A DNA stretch of 64,000 nt, taken from contig WNNJ02000016.1 of assembly GCA_012934845.2 (NCBI GenBank), positions 43,355 through 107,354 of the forward strand, read 5' to 3'. Position numbers and translations under genes: made by a program. Positions 36,901 to 46,084 of the stretch are shown here, in pieces. The DNA is from Pomphorhynchus laevis. Lineage: Eukaryota > Acanthocephala > Palaeacanthocephala > Echinorhynchida > Pomphorhynchidae. The first letter of the stretch is position 1. Every line of letters starts with the position of its first letter. A model generated the notes under the pieces. It had not been told where the DNA came from. It saw nothing but the letters and a program-made list of their open reading frames with translations, and did not search any database.

Positions 36901-39900
36901 TATTAACAGCCGACAACTTGCAGATCATTTACAAAGTTATAGACTTATTTGAAAGTTCAGTGATTTCACATGAAAATAAATCATTTAAGTTCACCGACTT
37001 TTGCCAGCTTGACTACCTAATTGAGGAATGCTACTCTAGACATGTGTTGAAGTACCTTAATTCTATAGATTACGAACTCATTTCAAATGGAAGTGGTAGC
37101 AATGCTTCGGTCGAACGAATTCGGTTTTGCTTAGAAAATGACATACATGAGTCATGTATGTGGAAGGAAATACCGATACATTCTCTCACTGTGGCCGACG
37201 CACAAGGTATTAAAGAAAATAAACATGATACTTTGATCATTCTATTTAAAATGGATGCCACTAGTAAGCAGTTGTTGTATTTCAAATGGATAGGTAAAGT
37301 GAAATCTGAATTGGATAAATTAAGAATGAACGTAATCAACGAAGTCGATGTACTGTACGCATTTCCAAGTGAAATAGGAAAGGAAATAACCAGTACCATC
37401 AAATACGATACAAATATGGTCATATTTTTGGGTTGGTTGGTGTTTTTCTACATTTTACAGTGTCAAAGCTTATTAAAGGGTGGCCTAGATATTTTGAAAG
37501 TATTTCTGTCAATAATGTTGACAATTCTGATCAGTACTCTCGGTTCGTTAGCTGCCGTTGGTTTATATGTTATATTCGTTTCAAATAAGTTGCCTTTAAT
37601 AAGCCTTGTTTTCACATGTCTGTACGCATTACTCACTGGATGTTCGGTAAGCAATTACATGTATTTGCGCTATAAAGGATTTTCATACACATCTCTTATA
37701 TCGAATAGTTTGATATTGTGTGTTTTTTCAACTTTGACAAGTTCGCTTACTAGGTCTACGTCTCAACTTATGCTCTTTTACCATTTGTGGTACTTTGCCG
37801 CTATCATATTGATCAATACTTTGAAAATTTCATGCTGGAAAGATAATAGCAGCGCCAACGTTTGCAGCTTGCTAATTACACAGAAACCCAGATTCGAATT
37901 GTTCAATAAATTTATGAATAAATGGTCTAAAAATGTTGTCAAGAATAAATTTTACGCTGCTATAACGAGCATTATGATTACAATATGTGTTTTTGTAGCT
38001 GTTGATGTACTCAGTAAGATAAACCTTTTTCAATATGACGATGATCAATTCGGAAAGGCAAAGTATAGTGCATTGCCATCATTTATCGCAAAAGCAAAAG
38101 ACAAAGGACTCATATCTACACAGGAAACGTTTGTTTTTACAGACTGCTTAAAATACGACCGTATTTCATTTCTTAACCAGATAGCTGCTGATCGAGGAGC
38201 CACTGTTCATAAACTATTTTCCTATCTAACAAGTAAAGGCGTTGTTTTCTTGAATGACTTTCCGGATTGGTTAGGCTATTATCAGCAGTGGAGCACTAAC
38301 ATAAATTGTTTTCCAGGTCTAGACAATATCGAGTCAACCAACAGCACTGTGAACGTTACCCATATACCCTCATTCCTAAGCACAATATCGCAACGGGGAA
38401 TAAGACACACACATCACAAAGAATGCATACTTTACAAGGAAGGTATTACAAGCACAATTTATTTGAACAATAAGTCGCAAGTGTCAGGTAAGATATAGCA
38501 AAATCGTAAATAACTACTTCCATTTTCTATAATACAGCATTTATGCACGGTGGATTAACAAAAACAATGAAAACATTTTACGATATCGTTGTCGAATATA
38601 AGCAAGCAACTAAAATAGCCGAGGTGCTATCGCAGTCGCTGCAGCGTTTTCACACCGATAAATGTAATGAAAAAGGTGTGCCACCAGTTTTTGCATTTCA
38701 GTGAGTACAAACTTTTTGATATGATTTAATGAAAGCGTTTCTTTAGATTGTGTTCAAATGTATTGTAATTTATTGTAAATTTATTAGCTAATTTATTCAG
38801 TTTTTAATTTAAAAGCTAATTTTAAACTTTTAAATTAAAATTTTAAATTTCGAAGCTGAAAATCAACAGGGTGAAATTTATTTATATATTTCATTTGCTA
38901 ATACTAGCAGCATGTAGTAGTAGCTACATGCTGAAATATACAAGAAAATTTCAATAACAAAAAATTTCTATAGCAAACTGAAATAAATTGTTTTGTTTTC
39001 CTGATGTTTCTGACAGCAACTAGCAAACATCATCAGAAAATGATGATCATAAAAGCAAAATTTAAAAATTAGGGAAATATAAAATATAGAATTGTTTTTT
39101 TTCTGATGTTTCTTCTAAATTTCAAATTTAATAAATTGATCAAAATCAGTTATTTATATCTAATATTTTCATCTAATATTAAATTAAATAAAATTTTATT
39201 TTAATTATCCAATTCAAACTTATTATTTTAATTTAAATTTGAAAACATAATATTAATTTTATCTTTGCTTGTATTTTAAAAGTATATTTTGATTTGCTGC
39301 TAAAATGTTTTTCAAAACATTTTAGGAGGGAAATCATTTGAAAGGAAAAGCCTTTTAACTGGCAAATAAGTTTCATTGAAATATGCCTCCATATTATTAT
39401 TAATAAAAGCTATCGAAAGTTAATCAAATTTTAAATTAGATGAATAAATCCAATTTTAGGTTGAATTTTTTAATAACTAAAATTAAAATCTTTAATTAAA
39501 ATATATAGAAAAGACATTAACTAAAAGCATATGAAAACAATGCAATCAAGTTGAAATAATTACATATTCAATATGTAATATTACTTATTTAATATTAAAT
39601 ATTTGTAAATATTTAATATTAAATATTTAATTGGTTATATTAATTTAACAATAACCACGATATCTGTAATGACACTGTCATTGTTCACTTTATATCGCTT
39701 ATTTTGCACTTTTGGATTTTATTAAATTGATTATAAATTTTTCGTGATGATAAATATTATTAATTAATAATATAAATTAATATTATTAATTATATTATTA
39801 ATATAATATAATTATATTATAATTATAATATAATATTATATTATATTATAATATAATATTATATTATTAATATAATTAATAATATAAATTATTATAAATA

Positions 39901-42655
39901 TTATAAATAATATTGGCCAAAAAATTTGATTTATTTTAATTTATCGTAGGTATCTACACTTTTTGGCCGATTCGTTTGTCGATATCGAGAAATGCTTTAC
40001 CATTATGCTCCTTGTGCCCGGGCTTATATGTCTAGTTTTTAATATGACATTGAGTATCAAACCGCTATCTTCAAGTATTACAAGTGCAGCCGCTATTGCG
40101 AGCAATTTACTTTTATTTGGCGGGCTCATTGGGGTCTTTAAATTCAATATAAACCCCATTAATCTTGCATCGTTGCCCTTTGTAAGTACGTTTTAAGTTA
40201 ATATATACCTTATATAATGATTTAGGTAATAAGAATCTAAAAATAATTAAAAATACTAATTTAGCGAATCATATTTTAATTTAAAGACTTTTTAATCATA
40301 TTTTAATTTTATTTTATTTTTAAAGTAAAAATTACTCCTCGTTACAAAGGTTTATAAACCTTCGTAATAAGTTAATGTCTGCTATCAAAGATAAATAACA
40401 ATAATTGATCTGTATAAAGATAAGAATTATCAGCAATTAATAATAATTGAAAATTAATTTCGGTTTTAAATATTTACCACAAATACAGACGACGTGCTAG
40501 AATTAGTGAATAAATCTGTTGAATTGTCACATTTTAATTATTTATTATATCCTGTTTCATAATGTAACTTATTTATCTATGAATGCTTCATGTTGTTCAA
40601 TAGCATCCGCTAAGAATAATTTATTTAAGTTTTATGCGGAATGACCATTATGACCTTGCATAAATCTTTAGCATTTTAAATTTACATATTACTGTGTTTC
40701 AGTAGTGCTTTTCAAATTGACGTAATAGAAATATAACTTTAATATATTGTGTAGATATCAATATTTAATAAGTTAGTTAATTTAATTATAAGAATATCAA
40801 AAAAATCGAACATATCAAGATTTAAATTATATTAAGATTTAATTTTAGATTTAATAAACCTTTAAAATTTGCAATTTACATATAAAAATTAAATAAAATA
40901 AAATAATCATGTTGTTAATTTTAATATCATTGTTATGCAAAAAATGTGTTATTGCCTTTATGCCTTTTGGTTAGCAACAGAGTAGGTGAATGTACCGTCA
41001 AAGATGTATATATACATATAATTTATTTACATATTTGTTCCGCGTATTTAATTTATTAAATAGCAAAAATCATATTTATTAATAAATATAAAATCAATTA
41101 AATTTATAATTATTTAATATATTATTATTTATTATAATATTATTTGACTATTGATATTTTTATAATTTAATTTCACTTACCAGCCAGTCATGTCGCCCAA
41201 GCGGTGTCTTGTGCTAGCGCTGTTGCAGCCCACGCGGAACAGCTTAAACGAGCCAATGCAGCTACTTTGAAGATCGACAGTATTTGTTCGTCCCCATCGC
41301 CATCGAAATACTGGGCGCGGTCAGCCCCATCGCATCTGCGTTTTCGAGGCAGCTTGGTTCGAGGTTAGGGCGGACAACCGGAGATAAACGCGCATTCAGC
41401 TGGCTCATGCAACAAATCAGCGTTACCGTGAACGAGAGAATGTGTCATCCTTTTTGGAGTCGACTGGAGATCCCTCCTTAGGCGACTACTTTCTTTGACG
41501 ATTTCTATACATTAATTTGACAAAATTACATTAAATTTAATTTGTGCATAATCATTTCACAGTTTTAATAAATTTCAAATTAAATAACAATAATCATTAA
41601 AATTATTAAATGCTTAATTGATAATAAAATATAAAAAATCAAAATTTGTAATATTTTTATTTTTAAAATAACTTAATTAAAAATATATTTTAAATGAACA
41701 TTTTGCAATTTTATTAAATTAAGAATATATTTCATTTTAAATTATTTAATACTTATATTTTTATTAAATTTATTATATGATAATATATTACATATTATAT
41801 AATATTTATATTTAATAAAATATATACATAATATTATAATTTCTAAAACTTATAAGTGCGCTGTTAAATTATAAAATGAAAATTAAATTATAATTTATTT
41901 AAATTTTTTTAATTAAAATTATTTTATGAATTAAATTATGAAATTTAATTCATAAATATTTACAAATTAAATCAAAAATTAATTGTATTATTTAATTTCT
42001 TAACTCCCACGACTATTGCTCAATAATATTTTTACATTTAGTTACAAAAGAAACTGAATGTTATCGAAGGTTAAAAAATATTCCAGCGAAACATTAAATT
42101 GCGTTTTTTAAAAACATTTATTAAAACACTACTTAAATAATAAGTATTATTTACTCCATACAGATAGTAATAACGATTGTATCAATACATGAGTCTATAT
42201 GGAGCATTCAACGAGAATCCAACATTGAAGCACTATTAGCAAACGATCCAACGAAATTAGTGTTCTATCTACACCGTCGGGTAAATAAAGTATTTATAAA
42301 ATAATTAATTAAAAACTAAAATTAGAAATATTAAAAATCAATTTAATGATAATAATTTTATTCACATTTTATAACTATTTTAAATTGGTTTAAATTTGAT
42401 ATTTAAAAATGAATTTTCAATAAGAAATTTAAAATTTCTAAATGCTTAACTGTCGATTGTCATTTTCTACTTCATTTATATTTCTTTATTTAGGCGATAG
42501 TTGCATTTTTGATACCGCAATGTCTGCTTACTGCAGCGCTCTATTTCTTCGAAACTCAATTAATACAAAAGATGTACCAAACCCTGTTGTGTGCAGATAT
42601 AGCTACTATCGTAACAATATTTTTGATGCAACCACGACGAACAAGAAAATGGTAG
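18393..42655 (+). CDS. NPC1: NPC1-family sterol transporter (Niemann-Pick C1-like), 11 exons
   Basis: Exons: 18393-18479, 18530-18641, 18695-18926, 21243-21381, 23741-23804, 25807-26104, 36848-38487, 38538-38700, 39950-40181, 42164-42280, 42494-42655. Every junction has GT-AG and matching phase. The total is 3246 nt, 1081 aa (human NPC1 is 1278). Known role of the family: exporting cholesterol from late endosomes and lysosomes. Order: signal peptide (LWLHVLTCVHT); cysteine-rich sterol-binding domain (PICCSSELMNKVF, FCDSLCSSQQGSF), residues 30-190; TM1 assembled across the exon 5/6 join (FNIILITLYSIICAI then TMIF); TM2 at 258-281; first luminal domain; sterol-sensing region at about 500-640; second luminal domain; TM8-13. 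The usual GVDN of TM4 reads CSVSN, so the acidic residue is lost. Exons 1-3 and 6-11 are firm. Exons 4 and 5 rest on phase, position and a completed membrane helix. Confidence 0.85.
19085..20930 (-). mobile_element. Naiad-type fragments, tandem and rearranged, in NPC1 intron 3
   Basis: At least three pieces: 19871-19100 (N-terminal reverse transcriptase running into the core start), about 20150-19940 (a short YIDD-region piece) and about 20900-20158 (core KGVPMGGNSSP, MFRYIDDIC, then thumb to NNIKQK). Each is cut at a different point and none has a 3' tail. Partial tandem copies of this kind are typical of Penelope-like insertion. Confidence 0.7.
20931..21242. other. NPC1 intron 3, AT-rich remainder
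   Basis: No coding or repeat match. It contains a perfect 12-bp palindrome (21071-21082 with 21086-21097, 3-base spacer). Confidence 0.5.
21382..22945. other. NPC1 intron 4, no element recognised
   Basis: Very AT-rich, with many short ATTA and TTAAAT runs. A short, less AT-rich stretch at about 22540-22640 repeats AGGTTAGATTTC and related words, perhaps an old minisatellite. Confidence 0.4.
22950..23665 (+). mobile_element. Naiad-type 3' end (thumb remnant, structured block and tail)
   Basis: Carries KSKFKLLSGKLL (the end of the coding region) twice in degraded form, the structured block at about 23325-23500 and the tail ending at ACGTAGACTAAGTTATC. It is the most diverged complete 3' end in the window, and therefore informative for covariation. 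Confidence 0.65.
25391..25639 (-). CDS. Open frame resembling a sideroflexin C-terminal segment, antisense in NPC1 intron 5
   Basis: The frame reads FYLLHPVIRKYIKL, then RNPPVEIGFLSFATFATG. The pattern P-[IV]-[QE]-[VI]-G followed by FAT matches the last membrane segment of sideroflexins (human SFXN1: PIQVGLVGF, then FAT). A minus-strand acceptor-like AATAG lies just upstream at about 25660. There is no start codon or further exon I can support. It could be a nested gene fragment, a retrocopy relic or chance. Confidence 0.2.
   Translation of the reverse strand: MVCSFYLLHPVIRKYIKLTKSKRNPPVEIGFLSFATFATGRYMLISFLNKVYQTQGLSNRKCYKFGKVIRSMIDNNLIRSIL
26410..26540. repeat. AT-only palindromic repeat
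   Basis: Alternating AATAATAATTTATTATTATT blocks, each its own near reverse complement, repeated about three times. The single-stranded form would fold back fully. Confidence 0.8.
26560..27260 (+). repeat. Dispersed repeat with hammerhead-like core, two copies
   Basis: Copies at about 26560-26790 and 26895-27260 share GCTTAATGCAGAT, ATTTGCAGTTGCAAACC, GGGGAGTACAAGCTACTGAT and TTTTGTCATTTG. Related copies lie at 35475-36050 and 63420-64000. Each carries CTGATGA (26692, 27043), a 4-bp stem and GAAAC. The stem reads GAGC/GCTT in one and GAGT/GCTC in the other, both pairable. The second copy runs on into ACCCTTATCGCCCGTTGCGG and the LINE target site. Confidence 0.6.
27251..31230 (-). mobile_element. 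Jockey/I-group LINE, copy A (full-length layout, inactive)
   Basis: Minus-strand order: ORF1 start near 31180, a nucleic-acid-binding region (30801-30538), a CCHC-zinc-knuckle region (30493-29861: CNSCHCWRHWASSC, CGVCGKSSC, CTNCGGDHPAWSRRC), endonuclease (29826-28675: DADVIVLQETRSIRIPQ, LLGDFNDRTGRW) and reverse transcriptase (28611-27462: KDLRPISIQNSLISIYEKAL, VFLDFSAAFDR, VPQGSPLSPILYL, YADDTTALF). The frames are broken in several places. Next to YADDT is a 25-base palindromic insertion that copy B lacks (27999-28025). A GATTATA microsatellite at about 30497-30530 interrupts ORF1. The zinc knuckles and endonuclease place it in the Jockey superfamily. Confidence 0.85.
31222..33579 (-). CDS. 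LINE copy B ORF2: endonuclease plus reverse transcriptase
   Basis: 785 codons in one frame. An apurinic-type endonuclease comes first (LNILQWNSGG, DADVIVLQETRS, MILGDLNDRTGRW), then reverse transcriptase (DLRPISIQNALVSIYEKAL, FLDFSAAFD, GVPQGSPLSPILYLAASI, YADDTTALFTGR). Homology to copy A stops at about residue 735, after KRAQHLSL. The last 50 codons are unrelated sequence, so the C-terminal part of the family protein is missing. The catalytic YADD is intact. The frame is much better kept than in copy A, so copy B inserted later or was truncated recently. Confidence 0.85.
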   Translation of the reverse strand: MQSTREPFSLNILQWNSGGASALRLLSGRDADVIVLQETRSIRLPQDITRFIPKHICSHYTPYITPPHSSSSQGLLTLVKCSLRSILLLNYSCPALSCLVVSLSKIGKRLSLANVYIRPGEIHKNRDLLDGIIDSGYDMILGDLNDRTGRWINASLRRARNDYFIHKPPSPTFHCLSTNSILDILLLHSRWLLKPLYTEQSRQQLTTSHDLIRCRIEEDTLLRRRFHFDPIRVAFFQAAIRLFPRIRQESLTEFNTYLSSQATAILSTTYKGRLYNPTPSKLKVLAKLLNLPNLSVSERQTLSNEYWSTRYRFQLSRDKTNIARFNPSQSSFWKIFRKEKFVCWKDRAFGWIGKICDGKVLEESLALHNYGATQSPQPIPPWGDFRSRDLSVTDILNSWGPLPGTSKSHAPLSSRVCQLLTADQRREVAVTMLLASPSDVAGINISKRVFIPKKKSCSCPKDLRPISIQNALVSIYEKALARKICDHLIRRNLIPPGFHGFVKGRSVHSAVGEVEQFCRENSHRLVVAVFLDFSAAFDRISIPFVITSLRSLALPGRVVSRVEILLYSKRFYYEDDPDARQFYPITGVPQGSPLSPILYLAASINLFKTFKREQRLVVYADDTTALFTGRRCKDVVSNISRFFLRLKDQLPISNLILNSAKSQAVVFHGTPATKQKLKRLALSALSSIFASEPLPTFTSRVKYLGFTVTVNWSAKADLDRLKRILKKAWWALKRAQHLSLIGGLEAGRRAEMPIEFGRFTLTLIVNVFFLHLFMFFLFVSVFSCT
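31231..34820 (-). mobile_element. Jockey/I-group LINE, copy B (3'-truncated)
   Basis: 5' end at about 34820, where ATAAATTATCT (34821-34831) repeats the sequence at 27240-27250. Homology to copy A ends at about 31362. The 100 bases to its left match neither copy. Copies A and B run head to tail in the same direction and the 11-bp duplication flanks both together, so they entered as one unit, or A replaced the 3' end of B. Confidence 0.75.
33613..34398 (-). CDS. LINE copy B ORF1: zinc-knuckle nucleic-acid-binding protein
   Basis: 261 codons. Three cysteine-histidine knuckles in a row (CSRCHKWGHWASSC, CCGRCGQMEC, CLNCGEAHPAWARKC), as in ORF1 of Jockey and I elements, preceded by an RRM-like segment (KINNLPVPLEHEDLVNL). 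The stop is 34 bases before ORF2. A further frame upstream (34703-34431) encodes an extra N-terminal piece and may be the true start of ORF1 in another frame. Likely role: packaging the LINE RNA. Confidence 0.8.
   Translation of the reverse strand: MASLKINNLPVPLEHEDLVNLTELFKIHNVRPLTGRDGNQINVGFCSASVGQAELLSRNHCNPFLGFNLKFTTVSTEEYTYPHCSRCHKWGHWASSCSKAACCGRCGQMECPTDASCINPVKCLNCGEAHPAWARKCPYFKAYLCKFQAPRPHKESFSKVAVSPVASDLFSDLKSEIFMKNLEQMVMKMVTNLFMSPPSVVVNAEKSNKRCASAHAVPPLKIGKLINQKQRRGNEDAAQGQVPSLDRAGGGKGNFPAPSSV
34832..36060 (+). repeat. Dispersed repeat with hammerhead-like core, third copy and inverted pieces
   Basis: After the LINE target site comes GCACTGATGCATAGCAGCAG. At 35475-35870 there is a full copy with CTGATGA at 35614-35620, a GAGT/GCTC stem and GAAA at 35635-35638, followed by GCCCGTTGCGGCAGAGGGTT. 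At 35905-36050 another partial copy ends in a doubled GCACTGCTGCTATGCATCAG. The repeats therefore bracket the LINE insertion within NPC1 intron 6. Confidence 0.6.
36848..38487 (+). CDS. NPC1: NPC1-like exon 7: luminal domain, sterol-sensing region, second luminal domain
   Basis: The largest exon, 1640 nt. The acceptor TTTCCAAG at 36847 completes the Pro codon begun in exon 6 (YYEQHF, then P-ASEF), matching EYFDQHFGPFFRTE of human NPC1. The segments FTDFC and VLKYLN match LQDIC and VLNYFQ of the first luminal domain. Hydrophobic helices at about residues 500-640 follow NPC1 TM3-TM7. The second luminal domain (LPSFIAKAKDKGLIST, then FPDWLGYYQQW) ends with FLSTISQ. The exon closes at a GTAAGA donor, phase 1. 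Confidence 0.9.
38538..42655 (+). CDS. NPC1: NPC1-like exons 8-11: C-terminal membrane half
   Basis: Exon 8 ends VFAFQ and exon 9 begins YLHFLADSFVDIEK, giving the counterpart of NPC1 YVFYEQYLTI. Exon 9 carries two membrane helices (CFTIMLLVPGLICLVFN and SAAAIASNLLLFGGLIGVF). Exon 10 gives VITIVSIHESIWSI, and exon 11 AIVAFLIPQCLLTAALYFF and the final helix, ending RTRKW at TAG 42653-42655. The last codon overlaps a possible GT donor, so one more short exon cannot be excluded. There is no lysosomal LLNF-type tail. Confidence 0.8.
38701..39949. other. NPC1 intron 8, AT-rich with fold-backs
   Basis: No element recognised. A palindrome lies near 38910-38935 (AGCATGTAG, then CTACATGCT) and another near 39000-39055 (CTGATGTTT, then AAACATCATCAG). 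From about 39740 to 39905 the DNA is almost purely AT and self-complementary. Confidence 0.5.
41180..41490 (+). mobile_element. GC-rich retroelement relic in NPC1 intron 9, LINE-like C-terminus
   Basis: A sharp island of higher GC. One frame reads VSCASAVAAHAEQLKRANAA and the next frame FVPIAIEILGAVSPIASAFS, then SWLMQQISVTVNERM. This order is typical of the extreme C-terminus of LINE-like reverse-transcriptase proteins in many invertebrates. The rest of the element is absent and one frame change separates the two parts. Confidence 0.45.
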
Positions 42656-45297
42656 GATAAAAACGTGTAAAAATATTAAAATTAGATGATAATCTATTAT
42701 TTAGTAATAATTTTATTATTAATTAATAAAATATAATAATAAATTTTATATTATAATTTTAAAATATAATTTATAAATTTATTAAAAATATTTATTGCTA
42801 ATTATATATTTAATTATTTTTATTTTTTTAATAATAAAATATTGTGAATAGTACACATCCATGCATAATAGCTAAAGTCAAGCTACAATGGAAAATACTA
42901 CTTAGGATAATATTTTAGCTACATTGAAATTTGGGATTTTGTTTTTAAAATAAAAAATGAAAATGAAGTTAAAATGAAGTTAATAAATTTTACAAAATTT
43001 CGAGGCTTTGATTCTACCAAATTTGAAAGTCCTATATAGGAAGCAAAGAAGGAAAATATTAAATAAGACAATTTGATTTAACGTCGGGCATGTGTCGGCG
43101 AATTTAAATACTTTAATAATTAAATATTTAATTTATTAAATATTAAATATTTAATGTTTAATTTACAATATTTAATTAAATATTTAATGTTCATTATTTT
43201 CACGAAGGCTGAATAAACGGTTTGCTTTCACGTTAAAATGTTGATTTGACATTAGCCACTAAAGTCCGAAATAAAATAGTAGAATCATATATCGCAAAGC
43301 TGCATACGTTAAAGTACGCACTGAACGTGCGCAAAATGTATTAGTTGTTTTATGTACATTTAGACAAAATCTAATCTAATTATGTCAACAATTATATAAT
43401 ATATTATTAATTAATATCATTAAATTATATTATTATAAATAAGCAAATTTTAAATAAACTTTTGCGGTCCTAAAATACACATCAGCGCTGATGATCTTAT
43501 TTGCGCTGTTCTCTAAAATATCCATATTATTTTTCAATAAATATCATAATAATAAATAATAAATATAATTATTATTTGTAAATAAAATACAAACCACACA
43601 AAACGTGGTGTGTTACAGAAGAAAAACATCACAGGTCAAATAGATAACAATTTTTTAATTGTTATATTCGATTTAAGATAATATTCGATTTGTTTAATTT
43701 AATATTCAATTTAAAATATAACAATAATTGCATTATAAATAGGTTTACACTAAAAGCAGTTAAATTAATTCTTACGATTTGACTTCAATTTTTTTATTAT
43801 TTAAAAATATTCTAATATGTATCCTTTATTAATGATATTTTAATATCTTTAGATTCTTAATAAATTTATAAGTAATTAAAAATACAAACTTGTTTATATC
43901 AACAAGAACGCAATTTAGCCGAGAACTTTGAATTGTTGCCTGTTTATCGAGTATTAATTTATTTTTGGATATATATAGTACATTATAATGTCACCGTATG
44001 ATAAAGTACAATATTTATTATTTATCAAGATTAATATTTTTAATATTAATATTTATTATTGAACTAAATTATTCACAAAAATACTTACGTTATGCAAAAA
44101 CAACTTTAAATAAGTGTTTCCCAACCTATTTTGTCCAATGTCCTCTTAAACCATTTGAATAAGCTTACTGACCTGCCCATAAACTTTATATACAGTTTTA
44201 CTGTGTCTCCCTAGCCTTTCAGTGGATATACTTTCTATTAAGAAAGTAACTTGTCTAAGAAAAATAATAATATAATTAAAAATATAATACATAATATAAT
44301 TATCTGTTTTTTTGAAATATTAATTTACTAATTTATTAATGTATTAATTTTTATACTTTGCAACTTCTGATTGAGTTGTCAGAAAATAAATTAAATTGTT
44401 TCTTTTGTGATGCTGCTGAAGCTAACAAAATATTAAAATAAATCAATTTATTACTTTTTCGTTGATCTCGTACAGAAGGAATCAAACTCGTTAATTAAAG
44501 AATGAATTAAAATCTTTATTTTCATAATCTTAGCATTCCTTGTGCAAGGAAAACATTACGCAGATTTGTCTTTTTGACTTCCTTGCTACATTTGATGGAA
44601 TTTCTATATCCCTAGTAGAGATTAGTTTCTATAGAAACTAATATTAGTCTAGTCCTTGTAGTTCTATAGAAACTAATCTCTACAAGGGCATGACAATTAT
44701 GAGTATAAAGATATACGCTTAGATGCCTGAAATAGTTGTTAACAATTTAACCATCCAAGATGAATATAAATATAGAATGAATTCACCCCGAGCAAATTAG
44801 AAATACATTAACCTAAATAAATATGAGAATATATTTTCAAACATTACTGATTATCTTTACTAATGCAGTATTCAAAATTTAACTTTAAAAATTCTTTCAG
44901 GCGAACACGTTTCAAGTAGAAAATGGAAGTCAAATATGTATTGAGAAGGATTAACAAGGCTTGATATTTTTAAAGAAAAAATGTTCGTTGAAATTAATTA
45001 TTTATTCATAATTGTATTCAATTGATAGGATTTTATTAGTGACAACGCCGACGATGAATGACAAAATGCTTTCTTTTCGCGATCGAATGTCACCTTCAAA
45101 ATATCTAAATAATTAGAGTCTGTGAACAAATATCCAGGGGCTTGATTATTAACATGCTACAAGTTAACATATTGAAATGATTTTATATCTTTAAAAGTCG
45201 AAGAATTTAACCGAAACTTAATCAATAAATTAATTATTATTTTAGAATTTGTTATAAATGTAATTTATTAATAGTTTGTTCATATTGGCTTATAGAA
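42656..45297. other. No gene recognised downstream of NPC1
   Basis: AT-rich. Short palindromes occur, for example around 44625-44695 (TTTCTATAGAAACTAAT and its inverse twice, with CTACAAGG). No ORF with family resemblance. Confidence 0.4.
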
Positions 45298-45839
45298 ATT
45301 TAAAAATATTTAAATTTTAACTTAAATTTCTAGTAATTTATAGTTTGTTTTTCACGATAGTCTGTCAGATATAAAAATGTTTTTTGAAATGGCTTTATAA
45401 AAAACCTCGTAAAATGCTCGAGTATATCTGCTCGTATTATTATATCTTTAAAGTTTCTGTCGTAAATTGAAAGTGATATACATAATAACCTCGCTTACAA
45501 CTACATGCTGGGTGATCTTGTTAACAGAGTATAAGTTTTTTATGAATAATTACAATTTATTATTTTCTGAATATAATGATATTGTCCGTCAAAGAGCAAT
45601 AGGAAAATACAATACACTTGTACTTTGTACTCAAAGCATGCAAAAGAAGATATGTTAACTTAAACGATTTAAAATTTGATTCTGTTCATAATTATACTAT
45701 ACTGGAGAAAATGTTATTTATAATATAATAGATATTATAATATAATAGTAATATAATATTTCAATATTATGATTTATTTTTATATTTATTGTTACGATTG
45801 ATGAGAATTTAATATATGTTATTTGTTTTTGGAAATTGT
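45298..45839 (+). repeat. Second copy of the 540-bp block (inverted relative to 11505-12044)
   Basis: Contains the same 63-codon frame (IYIITSLTTTC, then NNYNLLFSEYNDIVRQRA), with three residue differences. No other candidate cyclin exons lie near, so this is a displaced duplicate. The next Naiad copy starts 246 bp to its right. Confidence 0.8.
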
Positions 45840-46084
45840 GTTTGCTTGAAAAAGGAGATATTGGGAAGCATAATGTGTTAAGACAAGCCTGATTATTCCA
45901 AAATGATCATGTTTTTATATGGTCATACCTGGTGATGGCTCCTTAGTTGAAACCATATTTAAACCGCTCTTCAACAATAATGATGATATAACAATATTCT
46001 TAATTTATAAAAATGTTAATTTTTGTGGGTATTTGCCTTATTATTTCGATTTCCTCTTTATATTTTTATTAAAGAAAACAATTA

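Noticed and set aside
36837-38498. Stand-alone gene of 553 codons starting at 36837
   Set aside because: The first codon is TTG, the frame is open upstream, and a good acceptor at 36847 joins in phase to the exon at 25807-26104. It is NPC1 exon 7.
39963-40196. Plus and minus frames at 39.94-40.2 kb as separate genes
   Set aside because: The plus frame is NPC1 exon 9; the minus frame is its shadow.
41180-41490. Bacterial contamination or transferred gene suggested by the GC-rich island
   Set aside because: The two frames together read like the C-terminus of an invertebrate LINE-type protein, and it sits cleanly inside an intron.
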